Origin: Bolinopsis microptera
Taxonomy: Eukaryota > Ctenophora > Tentaculata > Lobata > Bolinopsidae
Assembly: GCF_026151205.1 (NCBI RefSeq)
Contig: NC_087080.1
Coordinates: 17,275,337 to 17,339,336, forward strand
DNA: 64,000 nucleotides
Reading direction: 5' to 3'
The notes beneath the pieces are model-generated. The model saw only the letters and a list, made by a program, of their open reading frames with translations, had not been told where the DNA came from and did not search any database. This document shows positions 41,240 to 55,100 of this stretch, piece by piece; positions within the stretch are counted from its first letter, which is position 1, and every line of letters starts with the position of its first letter. Made by a program: the position numbers and the translations under genes.

Positions 41240-41950
41240 TCAAGCGCATCTACTACAGGTATTCTATATGATTTGCTCGTCCACTGTCCAGGACACCTTG
41301 CAATTTGAACTATTGGCTGCTATCATACTGCGCGGCTGAGATCGTACACGTGTGGTGTCTTGTTTCAACCATATTATAAGTTTTTGATTTTGTTTGCTGT
41401 CGTCTGTGAAGTGTGACACATTACATACATGAGGCCCTGTGTGTAATGTAATCAGTAGTTTGGTGGGAGCTTGGGCCGGCCCCAAGTCCCCCCCCCCCCC
41501 CCCTCACCAGTTCGTCGATTAGACACCCAACAAAACTGCCAGCCACCTCCCACGAGCCGCCTCTGGAAATGAACCAACATACAATGACTGTTGACGTTGA
41601 ATATTGCTCTTTCGGAGACTTGGAATGGTGGCATTGATTCCGTGTCTTGATGGAGTAAAAATTGGATCCCCAGGTCATTAAGGCAGGGTTGGATTTTCCA
41701 CATGTGGATGACAATATTTAAACGCTCTCTCCTCCTTTGCATCGAAATTACATTTAGTGCTTTGAGCCGCTGCCAATAGTCAAGATGTTTAACACCCCAA
41801 ATCCTTGAGGTGATACTCCTTTGATCTGTTGGATGTCTGAGATTTTACTAGTATTCCACAGAGAGCAGCAGTACTCTAAATGACTTCAGACAAAGGACTT
41901 GTAAAGTGGCAACATTGTGACCCTATTTCTGCATTTGAACGCATTTGAGG
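41240..41950 (-). pseudogene. LINE reverse transcriptase C-terminal fragment
   Basis: Minus frames give LPLYKSFV, SHLEYCCSLWNTSKISDIQQ and SMQRRRERLNIVIHMWKI, then LNDLGIQFLLHQDTES. Same family as 61974-62696. Poly-C at 41490-41502 interrupts the 3' part. Several frameshifts. Confidence 0.75.
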
Positions 41951-42225
41951 TAGATGTTAAGAATTTGGTAAATTTCTAAATTGTATGACTATTTCCAATA
42001 TTGAGATGTTTTTAATATTTAATTTAGGAGGGTTTTTGTAATTTTTATAAGACTGGTTCACAGTGTGAACAGATTCCAGATTTATATATTTTAAACTGAT
42101 ATTTAATAAATGATTAAAAGAATCAATTTTAAAGTTGCCATACTGCAGCCTTTAGGTCCAAAAATATACCCATTATGCAGCTCAAATAAAAACAACTCTA
42201 AATCAGTAGGCTTTCACTCTATTAA
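41951..42225 (+). repeat. dispersed repeat, copy 1 (also at 51480-51750)
   Basis: TAAGAATTTGGTAAATTTCT...GGTTCACAGTGTGAACAGAT...AACTCTAAATCAGTAGGCT is shared in the same orientation with 51480-51750, about 90 percent identical by eye. Short open frames in it are not conserved. Confidence 0.85.
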
Positions 42226-42623
42226 TGTTGTTATATAAACAAATTGAGGTCTATTTTTCCAATGTTGTTAAGTGTCTCTTTAGATCTGTTTTGGTATTTC
42301 GTGGGAGTTCCCACATTTGTTGGTTGAGAATGCTCAACATAACATACATGATGCTTGACTGCTTTATTGACCCGGACAGGCACCGGGGGCAGACATCCCA
42401 ACGCCAGTGCGTTGGGACATAGTGTTGGTCTGCTTCAGGACGTGTTAGATCCTAGAGAAGCCGCCATCCCCTAGAGAAGCCACCAACTGATTGATAAGTA
42501 CATATCAATGTACGATTATCAAAAATATCATGTCTATAGATTTGAGGCCTTATTCACCCATGGACTGCAAACCCCTATTTAGTTTTTGATTCCCCAAAAA
42601 AGAGGTAAATCAGGGTTTTATTG

Positions 42624-42835
42624 ACTAGCGTTCTGGTGTGTACAAAAGCTACCAGCCAGTACATTCCTTGCCCCGCTAGTTGATTGTCAAAAAATCATAC
42701 AGCTCAGAACAAACGGCCATTAACCACTAAGAGCATTATATGTTTTCATTTGTTTAAATTTTATGCTGTAAAATGTGCTAAAACTTTGATTATTTGTTAA
42801 ATTGATTATTTGTTTAATTGATTGTATTATATCAT
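42624..42835 (+). mobile_element. short element family A, 5'-truncated copy
   Basis: CTAGCGTTCTGGTGTGTACA to TTTGTTTAATTGATT; the 5' 200 bases seen in the other copies are missing. Confidence 0.85.
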
Positions 42836-42981
42836 TGTATTATTATTATCATAATGCTTGATTTTGCCTTGCTTCTGAATTAATACTTGACATCAATTAA
42901 TGGTGATAGGAATAATAAACTTTCAATATTATAGTAGGGGACTACTATCAAGGATGTAGAATTTCGCGAAAAAAGTCTGCT

Positions 42982-43101
42982 ATGGGTAAAAAGAATGCTG
43001 AAGAGCTACCACCACCACCTTACCAGGAAGCCGTACAACCGCAGACTATAATAGTGTATGAAAGATCTGACACTGTTACATATCAAGACTCCCCTCAGCA
43101 G
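42982..43101 (+). CDS. LITAF: LITAF exon 1 (residues 1-40)
   Basis: ATG, 40 codons ending SPQQ, then donor GTGATA; phase 0. Reading on gives a stop after two codons. The PPPPY motif is at residues 10-14. Confidence 0.9.
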
Positions 43102-46100
43102 GTGATATAATATATTGCAATGAATTCATAAACTACATGAGGGGCCAAAATTCAGTACACATACCTTGGGGCTAATGTATCAGTCACCAAGTACCCAATT
43201 TTTTAAAAATTGTTGGCATTACTTGCTATTGTCACTCATTCGAGCAATACATCAAACCCAATAATAACAATGTTCATATTTTTCGAATGGCCGTTTAATA
43301 TCACGGTTTTTAGATATTTTTAATGATTGGATCAAGTCAAATAGATTGTGTTGGGCCTTAGAATGCACTTTTTCTGATGTACTTGTCCTGAAAAATGGGA
43401 AGTCTAGCTACTCAGATGGCTTAATATCAAGCATGCAGAGTTTATTCATAATGTGGTATCAGGTTGATTGATACAGAAACAGTGGCGTAACGTTGCCTGT
43501 TGGCGCCCCCTGCTGAAAAAGCCCCCCCCCCCCCCCCCACCCCCCCCCCCCCCCCCCCCCCCCTCAAGTTGGTGCCCCTCCCTAAAATTGAACTAATTCA
43601 ATGATTTTAGAGGATACGCTGGTAAAATCCGTAAAAAAGTGTGTTTCTAGAACTAAACAGTTTTGCTGGATAAGTTTTTCCAAATTGTCCCACACTCAAA
43701 CGACGATTTGATAGCTCCCACCCCCCCCCCCCCCCCCCCCCCCCTTCATTTTGTATTCGTTTTACTTCATCTAACCCCCTAAACTTTTAAACTATTCAAA
43801 CAATAAACACATAATATAGCAATGACCCTATATAAAAATTCTGTAAAAATGGTACAAATTTAAAAACTGAGGTAAAAATAAAACCCTTTGTAATAATATA
43901 TATAAAATCCACTAAATCACATCACAACAAAAAGCAGTTTAGACCCCCGTCCAACTAGCACTCCATGACCTTTTAGGGTTTAAGAGTGTTGATCAGATTA
44001 AGGTCCAAATCACTTATTGCCGTGGGTGGAAGGGTTCTGGTACCTCTGTACCCCCTGATAGAGATTATACAGGTTCTGAGTAGATCAAAACGCAGTCTGC
44101 GTCTGACAAATGACATCACATCACAATACCGTTGGCCTTTCTTTAGGCTGATCTTTTCAGCGAGATGTTTTAGAAACTGTTTAGCCTCAGTTGCCATTCC
44201 TCCTGTAGTACTGAACACCAGTGGCGTGAAGGTAGCCTTTTCAACATTGAGGACTCTGTCATTGTACTCACGTTTTTTGCTTTTCTCGTGAGATTGGTAC
44301 ATCTGTGAGATGCTTTTGTCACTGTTGGACTGGGCTTGAGGGTGAAGTACCCTTACATCTGTGAATGCCCTGTCCAGCGGCGACCAAAATGATCTCGCAC
44401 TGATGTCCAGTCTTGCACCATCCTGTCTATTTGTTTCATTAGATAGTTCAAGTGTGTGAGGAACAGAGAGAAGCTGGGGTTCTGTTTCAACGTCTTTGCA
44501 AACAGTGGTTAGGAGTTCAGCTATTGTATCTCTTAGTGAATTGTGTCTAAGTGAAACGTAGCCTCCGATTTTGCAGGTTAGAGTATGGTTCATATGATTT
44601 TGATTTCCACATACACATAGGGGACTTCTGTTAGCTGTAGACAGTGTAAGATTATATCTGAGTGAGAGGGCATCAAAAAATTCTTGTTTGTTAAGGACGT
44701 ACCCACATGCTTTTAGAGGGAGTGTGGATAACAAAATGGATGCTCCTTTTTCACTAAGGAGTTCTAATTGCCTTTGTGTTGATGGGGATACCTCATTCAT
44801 AATAGTTTCACGTTGGTGTTTGTAAAGCTCTTCCTTGCGCTTCTTTACTTCACTTATGATGTCATGCTGCAGTTCTTCGTTTAGTTGGAAAGTAGTAAGC
44901 TGTTGAAAAACTGCTTCTGTGAGCTGTTTTGTAGCATTTACTGAGTTTGTGTACTCCATCTCTGCTGTTGATGTGCAGTCTGGAATGCTCAGCCCGCCCA
45001 TTCTTGCAGGAAGTGAAGCTATTTTTCTGATTTGATCAGGCACAAAACTTTTGCCCATAATGGCTGGTATAAAGTCTTCCTTGACACAATATTCCAAGAG
45101 TTTCAGATAGTCGGAAATCCCTGGGGTTGTACGGCAAACAAAATTCCATCTTTTGGATGTTCCGTAGATGAAAGCGGAGTAGGCTAGCTGGGGTTCGTTT
45201 GCAGCTATTTCGACGAGTCCAAGAATGTCTGCTTTCCAACTTTCGGTCTCCTTTAGTATGAATTCTTTTACCCCTTCTTCTGATCCAATAAATGACCCAA
45301 GATAACGGTGGCCTTTGGTAGTGATCTGAACATCTGGAAAGAGTTCCTTAGCTTTGGTTGCATGCTTTGGTTTCACTATCAACCATGTCTTGCTGGGTTT
45401 TGGGTAATAACCCATACATGGGACCATGATCTTTAAGGTCCTCCCACCATTTCGTGAGTTGATCAAGTTTACCCCCTGCTGCAGAGTCGTCAGCATACCA
45501 AACTTGTTTGGGATAAGTGTTGGGTTCCCTGTCTGATTCTAGTTCTGTTTCAGGTTCTGTCTGTTTAACCTGGACTTCTCTGAGCAGAGGCATTAGGCTC
45601 AGTGCATACCATCCGAGTGCACAGGTATCTCCCTGTGTAGTTCCTTCCTGAGATTGTAAGTGGTCATCACTGTTGGCAATGAATAGGTTAGCTTCTTGTC
45701 TGTATGTATTTAGGATGTAAGTGAATAGCTCTGGACAGGTGTATCGAAGATTCCTAAGGGCTGTGTTGCGATTTAATGCATTGAAGGCGTTTTCAGCATC
45801 AACAAGCAGGATCGCTTCTGTGGATTCCTCTTCAAAGATCTTTCTGACTGCATGAATGGCCGCTTCCACTCCTCCTTGTAAGCCACCACACAGTTGCATG
45901 GGTGCTGTGTTCATGATAATGTCCTGTTTCAATGTGGTCATCACTGCTTTTCCGACTATTCTTCTAAGGACTTCACCAATCCCAATGGGTTTAACCCCTG
46001 GGTCTTTATCAAGGGGGATGAGGCGACCTGCTATGTATGTTTTCAGGAGGGCTGTATCTTTTGGCAACACAGCTTTCTGGCCAAAACTGCAACTGCTTCT

Positions 46101-49100
46101 TTTTAAAGTTCAGGCTTTTTCTTAAACTGCTTAGAGCAGAGAATATGCTGCCATGTCTCTGCATCAGTTCCTGAGGGCCCACCAGATCCGCTGAGGTCTC
46201 TTGCAACCTTTTCAATTCTGCTGGAATCAATGGAATCAAATATGACGTTGTCTACTTCTTCAATGGGTCCCTTCATCAGACTAGATTCGAGTGATGGGCT
46301 GCTTTCGGGGTGTTTCTTTATGAGTTCCTGTATGACAGTAGGGCTTGTGTCCAGGAGTTTACTTCTCTGGCTCCCATTCCATCTTAAGGCTGCGGAGACT
46401 TTCCCTAGTAACATGAGTCGTGTAAAGACTTTGTTGTGATGTCCTGGGCTGTACTTAGATTTGAGTAGGCGGTCTTGTATAGATTTACATTCCCTAGCGA
46501 GTTTCTCTATTTCGCCATCTTTCCATAGTTGGAGTCTTCTTTCCAGGTGTGCTACATGGACTTTGGCTTTAGAGGATTTGGAGGGTTTCTGGAGCAGGAG
46601 GGGAAAAATTATAAGCGTCATAGTAATTGCAACACTCTCAAGGTTAGAGCCACTGTTAAAGAGATTGATGGTATTGGCAACTTCCTCAATAAAACTCTCT
46701 CCTATCTTGCCTTTCGGTACCTTAAACATGTTCTTCTTCCAAAGGACTACCCTCTTGTAGATAGAGTCTACAGCTGGCCTTATCTGTAAACCTTTTAGGA
46801 CTCCCCATTTTGCATTGTTGATCGATGCGATGACTGCATCCGGGGGAGGTAAAGTAGATGTAGTAAGGTGTTGTTTTTCACAGTTACCACATACAAATGC
46901 AATGTCGAACTTTTCATCTTGGAGGTGTTTGTATTCTTTGGTGTTGATTTCCTCACAAATTTAGTAAAACAAAATTTAGTAAAACAAAATTTAAATTTTA
47001 TTGCCATTACAATGAATAATTATATCATTATAAATATACGTAGACATCCGATAATAAAAGTTTGTTACATCCAGTACAACCCAAGATGTCAGCCGACTAA
47101 CAAAAAATTTTAAAAAAGCTTGCATGTTCATAGTTTTTCTAACGAGCATACTTAGGCTGTACGGAAATAGCTTTAATTCTACGTCATATTAAAAACTTTA
47201 CATCATTTTTGCGATACAAAAATAAATTTTTAAATAAATAAATAACTCTTTTGCTGCTTAGGCGCGGAACCGCGCTTGACCCACATGCTATACAGCGTGT
47301 AGCAACACAGCGCTGAAAACAGAAAATGAAGAAGCTATAACATATAAGCGGTGCGCCGCGCCTAAACCTAGAACCATACATTTTAAATATTGTCAAGATA
47401 TTAAACGAGTTTTGCGAGATAATATAGCATGCTGACTTCGTATGATATTACGATTATACCCGTGCCAGTTCCAAATGTGAGTTAGCGCCTAAACCAAAAG
47501 CAGTTGGCAAAAGGAGCCAGTTGCCTGCAAGAGCTTTACTAGCACCCGATTTACCACTTTTGAAGCACAAACTCAAACCTAAAACCGGCCACCAAATAGA
47601 TTTCAGTCTTTCCGATGTTATGAACTCATCTATGGCTGTGTAAGGAGCTTGGATTTCTTGTGCTATTTTGTGAATGTGGATTGGGAGAGCATGCTTTTCA
47701 CTAAGGGAGGTGGGATTTTGAGATTTACGGCTTCTAGGAGGGGGTATAGGAGCAGTAAGTGTGGATTCTAACTGGGGAACTGTTTTAGATCTGGTGTTCA
47801 TTTCCAACCCAAAAACGGGGACCACTACTGTTTTCCGAGTCGATTACCAGCAGGAGCTGTAGCTTACCGCCAACAGTCCCTACTGGGTGCGGGTCTCCTT
47901 AACAGTAGTGATCCCTTTTTCAAAACTCAAGGTATCAATGTAATTTCAAATTTCATTCTCTCTATTAAACTACAAAACTTAATGTTCTAAATATTTACTA
48001 ACCCCCTAAACTGATCACAACCCCAATGATTATGATTAATTACTCTACACTCGACTGTCACGTGACTTTTTCAACATGTTCTCTAGCTGGCCCTGAACAA
48101 ATATTAGAAACCCTAACCCTCTAATCTGATCCCAACCCTTACCTAATCTCCAACAAAAGCTTTTACTAAAACCCAAACCATAACGAGAAATTACACCAAC
48201 TTCCTTATAAGGTCATATCACGTGATCGAGACAGTTTTTCTCCAACATCTTGCCAGGGTAGCATTTAAACCCTATGTCATGGGGTTATTATCTAATCTAA
48301 CAAAGCTAATAATGACCTAAGTATTAATGGGGTTGAAAAATTACTTTCATAGTAGGTAAGAATTTTTTTTAAGGAAAGAAAAATTGTTATTTACCACAAA
48401 ATAATCAATACATAATATCATATTCATAAATAAATTCAAATTTCAATTTCAACCACATATACAGAACGCCGCGCACACAGCCACAATTTTGAATTTGCAA
48501 TTGTTGAGAAATTCTTAGGTGCAGCTGCAGCTGTAGGCGCCGCGCACAGCTACAGGATCTATTTAATTGTTACCTTACAATTACATGTCGCATTTTTTAA
48601 TATAATTACTAAAGCCAAAATTTCAGAAGCAAAATAATTAATTGATATTTCTGTCGTTCGCGCAGTACAGGCCGTGAGCACCGCAATCTAATCACTGCGA
48701 TCTAATTAATATAGCGCGCGTTTTTTAGGATCTCTCCATTATTATGTAATTGTATTAAAACAAAAAGAATATTAATTTTAGTAATAATTGACATAAACAT
48801 GTGTTTAAATTACATCTATAATCTAGCGAGTTACTAATACTATTTGTTTGTATTATTGATTATATATGTTTACATTAGCCTATAATATTATAATGGAGAT
48901 ATACATTATATAATTGCTCTAATCTTCAACACTGCTAAACAACAAATACCTACTCGAGCGTACTAAATCACTTTACAGTCGATCTTCGAGATTGTTCTAA
49001 AAGGGCCCCCGACAGTTGAAACCAACTTCAATCGATGTATTTTCGGACGCTGATTCCGAATCACCCCCATGACATAGGATTAAAATGCTCCCCTGACGAT

Positions 49101-52100
49101 ATATAGGCGAAAAACTGTCTCGATCACGTGATATGACCGTATAAGGCAGTTAGTCTAATTTCTCGTTAGGGTTAGGGTTTCAGCTTATGCTTTTGTTAAG
49201 GATTGTGTTAGGGTTAGTGTTGGGATCAAATAAGAGGGTTAGGGTTTCGAATAGTCGTTCAGGACCAGCTAGAGAACGGGTTGAAAAAGTAACGTGACAG
49301 TCGAGTGTAGAGTGATTAATTATCATCCATACCTACTCGCCCATCGATGAAGCAGTAGTAATCTTTTTTAAAGTGGGGAGAGCAATTTATAGTGGGAGCG
49401 TGGTCAGCTATTATCTCAAAGACACGGTCTACAAACACAATACCATGCAGAGCATTTCCGTGCTTCCAGAAATTGTGAAGACTAGAGGGACAATTAAAAT
49501 TTTTTCTTTGACATAATTATTTTCTCCTCACACAAATCCTTGAGTTGAAAGTACGCTATACTCCTTCAATCTGTTGGATGTCTGAGATTTTACTGGTATT
49601 CCACAAAGGGCAGCAGTACTCTAAATGACTTCGGATAATTAAGTGACTTGTTATAAAGTGTAAACATTGTGATTCTATTTCTGCATTTGAACGCACTGAG
49701 CACCCAGATTGCAACTTTTCTAGCTCGAGATGTGCTTCAGTATACGGGTGTCATCAGCAAAGAATCTTATAATTGAACCAGTCACACAAAGCTTCATGTC
49801 ATTTACATTTCCTCACAGTAACATCCCAACCGAGGTTGGCAACAACGTTTTTTCAAGTCAAGTTCTTAGATATGGTAATGTTTGCACTAGATTGGATATC
49901 TTTACCTCCCATCTTCACAAGATATTCAAAATTCTAATTGATAGAGGACATAGCCGTGATAGACTGATTAAAGGTATTAAACATTGTCTGAGGAAATATA
50001 ATAACGTTTTCAGGAAGTTCGGTATTCTAAATGACCATAACATTATTAAAGAACTCCCCTGATATCTTTTGATTTTATTGAAACACGGGTACTAACTCTG
50101 CTAAACTGAAAAAATTCTGAAACTTAGGTGAATAAGTGTACAACGTGCTAAACCGAAGTTTCAGACTGACCAGTGAAAATGGGCGAGCGTACCAAGTGTC
50201 ATTTTAATTAGATGTTTTAGTCAGTGATTTATTATTGAAGCTTGTAATTACAATAACTAATGCTCCTGTAAATACTTTAATTAATTGTTTGTTCCGTTAT
50301 TCTTTTTCCTTCCTCTTTTCCTTGTCATCCCCTTTAGTTTTAAGATTCTTGCTATAAATGGCTACAGCTAACACTATTAATGCTAAGTACCAAACAACAA
50401 GTGGGAGGTGGATCGTTGGTATACCGTTAAATCGATTTAACACCGCAATTCCAGTCGCAAGCCTGGGACCACTACTAGCATTGTCACAACATCTACAAAG
50501 CTGCCATATTATATAGCCTGACTGACAATTTTCTCGACTGACTGACAATGTTTCTTCTTTTCCCCATTTAGAATACAAAGATTAGTACATTTTAGCTTAT
50601 GATTAATATTATATTTTTACCTATAGTTAAAGTTTACCTAGACTAGATTATTATATTACCTAGACTAGATTATTATATTACCTAGACTAGATTATTATAT
50701 GAAGAGCATAAAAGTATCAAAGTGATACGTAATAATTTATAACTTGTTTGAGCAACGATCTGGAAGGGTTGCATCGTCAATCAAGCCAATCAGAGAACAA
50801 GAATCCGCAAACTGCAAAGTTATAAAATATAAAGCTGCGCACTTTTATAAGGCCCAAAATAAAACTTTTCGCGATAGTTCAAAATCTACGTTGTTTTAAA
50901 ATTTCCTCCTGGGGAGGAAACGTTATTTTTACAAGGCGAATATTTTATTGAAAACCAGACGTTTCTATCTCTTTTATTTTCAAAGTTAGGCCCCTACCAG
51001 TAAGGTTTCCTGGAAGGACTCTGGATAGATTTGACCATTGTTAATGGTCTGGCCCGGCGCTTTACTTAATTGACGATGTCAATTCTTCGCAGCTCGGCTA
51101 GGCCCAGTAGCAAATTTCGCCGATCTAGCGATGTGATTGCGAAAAGCATAATTGAGTGCGCGGAGCACAATTGCACCTAAACTTAAGCTTTTTGACTACT
51201 CCTACAAGATTAGCCTTGCTAAAAGTCGCCTGAAAAAGGCACTTCTAAAGCTGCAACATGCTTATAATGATTCAGCATGGACTACAAGCGATTATGACAT
51301 AATGCAGCTGTCATTCGAAAACAATCCCCTTCAACAAATTTAATCCAGTGTTCTCGGCCCACAGGTTAGTCCTATTAAAAAATTTTGGTAAATGTGTGCT
51401 GACTCCACCACCTATGTATTTAACCTAATATTTAGTGTATTACAGGTAGACATTGACTTAGGTAGGTATTTTTCTCTTAAGGTAGATATTAAGAATTTGG
51501 TAAATTTCTTAATTGTATGACTATTTCCATTATTGAGACGTTTTAAATATTTGATTTAAGAGGTTTTTTTATAGGACTGGTTCACAGTGTGAACAGATTC
51601 CAGATTTATATATTTTTAAAGTGATATTTAATAAATGATTAAAAGAACCAATTTTAAAGTTGCCATAGTAAAGCCTTTAGGTCCAAAAATATACCCATTA
51701 TGCTCACTTAAAAACAACTCTAAATCAGTAGGCTGTCACTCTATTAATGCACCGCACCGCTTCCTCCACTGCACTAAAAGTTATACAATAAATTCTACAA
51801 TCCTAATTTTGTATCGTGATGGAGACCGGTGTCCATACAAAACATTTAAAAAGGTTGCCGTTTGGTGTGAGCAATAGCGAACAGCACGCACACTCCTTTG
51901 CCCCGTCAACCTATATCTAATCTATTTAAAGAGTGACAACCATACTACACATTGAATTAGGATTCCTTTAAATATCAAATTGATTTATTGTAAACTTGTT
52001 TACTCTGTAATAAATGGCATAAAATTGAATTTTTGTTTAACTGAATTTTTGTTTAACTGAGTAACTAGGCTGTGCGCCATCGACCGCTGACCATTGAATG

Positions 52101-55100
52101 GTGATGATAAATCACTCTACACTCGACTGTCACGTGACTTTTTTAACCCGTTCTCTAGTTGGTTCTGAACGACTTTTCGAAACCCTAACCCTTTAATCTG
52201 ATCCCAACCCTAACCCTAACTATAGGGGGTGCATGACGATAAAAATAAACTTGCTCGGATTTTTAAAATTTTTGTACCACTGTTTTCTAGAGACTGTGAT
52301 GTGTGAGAATTTTCACAATCCCAAATTTGTCATACCTTTTTGGAAAAATCAGTAAGTTTCGCCTAGGTGCCATATTTGATGGTGCGCGGCTTTTGGAGAA
52401 AAAGTAGCTGTAAAAGCCACGTAATTTGACCAAATTCGTTGATTTTTGTCGTATTATTCGGATATATGAATATCTTCAATCTTCAGTTCCTTGAATTTGA
52501 TCATTCTGAAAATTGGCGACGACCTTCCACTAAGGCTTTCACAACTGTCCGAAAAATTTGGTGGATATCGGAGTTGATATAGTAATTAAAATGGGGCAAA
52601 ATACGCTGCTTTTAGCTGTAACATAATGTCTAATGGTTGGATATGCTTTATATTTTTCGGACACTTTCCTTGTAAGTCTATGAGTAAGCTTACCAATTTT
52701 TGTTGCAATTGGAGATCGGGAAAGATTGAAAATACTTAATATCTATTTGTTTGAAGAAAATTGTGCTGGCCGAAATTAGCGCTAAAAAACCATCCTACAG
52801 TCGGCACGCGCGGCTCACTGTCGATGGCGCACTACATACCCTATGCCTAGCCCAATCTTTAACAAAAACATATACTGAAATCCTAACCCTAACGAGAAAT
52901 TAGACTAACTTCCTTATAAGGTCGTATCACGCGATCGATACAGTTTTTCGCCAATATCTCGTCAGGACAGTATTTTAAGCCTAGGTCATAGGGGTGAAGT
53001 TCGTTACAACCATCAGGGCCCTTTTAGAACAATCTCAAAGATCTACTGTAAAGTGATTTAGCACGCTCGGTATGCTTCAATCAGGGATTTACCTGGGGAC
53101 CTCAGGCTATTATGTTTTCGGCGGAATGACAGGCTGAGCGCGGAATGACAGGCTGAGCGCGGAATGACAGGCTGAGCGCGGAATGACAGGCTGAGCGCAG
53201 CCAAGTAATCAGGGATATGGCTAGGATTATTAATATTAGCAAACAAATATTTAATTTATTACATGCGCGCATGCCAGGCTTGTAAAACGTAAATTTGCTT
53301 ATTTAAGTATTAAAATGGTAGTTAGTTTTGGATGATCATGATTATTTAATCTATACTCGACTGTCACGTTACTTTTTCAACTCGTTTTTAGCTGGCCATG
53401 AACGACATTTCGAAACTCAAACCTTTTAATTTGATCCCAACCCTAATATATATAACCCTGACCCAATCCTTAACAAAAGCATTTGCTGAAATTCTAACAG
53501 TAACAACAGTAACTTCTTTATATCGTTACACTTACAGTCATATGCTCAAATGTTGTAGCGCGATGCACTACTGGGTCGCGCGCGCGCAATAATGCTTCTC
53601 GCAACCACGTATGCAGATCGGCGAGATGCGAAGGATTGACATCGTGAATCAAGCTCAAATGCTCAAGGCACAATGCTCAAATAATTGATATGTCGGATAC
53701 TTCAACTTACATGAGTACCACTGTGCCCTGCTCGGATGCCTTCCGAAATAGCTTTTTTCATAGATCTATGCTGAAATGGAATAGTCTACCAGTATGTATC
53801 CGGCAGTCAGAGCGGATTTCTACTTTTAAGGCCAAACTGATCAAGTACCTCTGGGCTGCCGATACAGTCTGGCCAGATTAGCTCATCAGTCTTATGAGTC
53901 TCAGAAATTTGTTTTTGTTGGTTACAATTCTGTCCATCCAATTTCCTATCTGCTTGTCCTTTTCTTTTTCTTTATCAGTTGTGACGGAATTGTAATGAAC
54001 AAAATCCTTATAATTATTTATGATATGTTTGATTTCTTGTTAATGTTTGTCATTCAAATTTGGTAGACGGCCCCAACGTTAATGTGGCTCTTGCTATGTG
54101 TTGGTTCAGCCGAATTAATTATTATATAATCAAGTTTATTTTTCTCGTTAGTTGTCATCCGGCCAAACATTAAGCAACTTATATTGCAGTACCATTTATC
54201 ATTTAGTAATCAAAATATGTCATTGTAATTTTGCATGGCTGAAATGTAACGCTTGATTTATATATATAATGATTAATTGAATTTTCAAATAAATCACGTT
54301 ATCGAGACAGTTTTTGAGTTTTTTGCAAATATCTCGTCAGGGGAGCATTTTAACTACTATATGTTATATGGCAGATGATTTGGAATCAGCGTCCGAAAAT
54401 ACAACGATTGAAGTTGGTACAATTCAACTGTCGGGGGCCCTTTTTAAACAATCTCGAAGATCGACCGTAAAATGATTTAGCACTGACCAAAGCCAATTAC
54501 TGAACGTTACCTGGGGACCTCAGGCTATCTTACCTGGGGAGCTCAGGCTATTATGTTCATAAACATATAGAGATTAGGCGGAATGACAGGCTGAGCGCGG
54601 CCCAGTAATACTGAGCGGCGCTTAGCCTGTCAATCCGCCGAATCTCTATTCTATGTTTATCATTATGTAGTTATTATGAACATGATAGCCTGGGGTCCCC
54701 AGGTAATATACGTATACAAGGTTACAAATTTATAAAATAAAAATGCTTCCCTGGAGAGTTATGGGCAACAAAACTGTTTTTGTCATGTGACAGGCTAGTA
54801 AAACATGAATTCGATTGTTTAGGGCTCAGGTTAGAGTTAGGGTTGTGGTTAGAGTTATGGATAGATTCGGCCTTCGAGGGTAGGGTTAGGCTTGACACAC
54901 GCTGTAACCCCTTTTGAGCTCGCCGGCCGGCCGGCCGGCCTGCACGCTTCGCGTGCACGAGAGGTATACAACGTGTAGCAAGGTTAGGCCATTAGGGTTA
55001 GGGTTGGGAATGGGATTTATAGCCTTTTCTTTCACATGCTTATTTTCGATTTCAACTACCCAGGTACACTGTTTGAATTGCAGTAACGATGTAGTGACCA

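Noticed and set aside
52195-52220. Telomere end (CCCTAACCCTAAC)
   Set aside because: Only two to three units inside a dispersed repeat with unique sequence on both sides.
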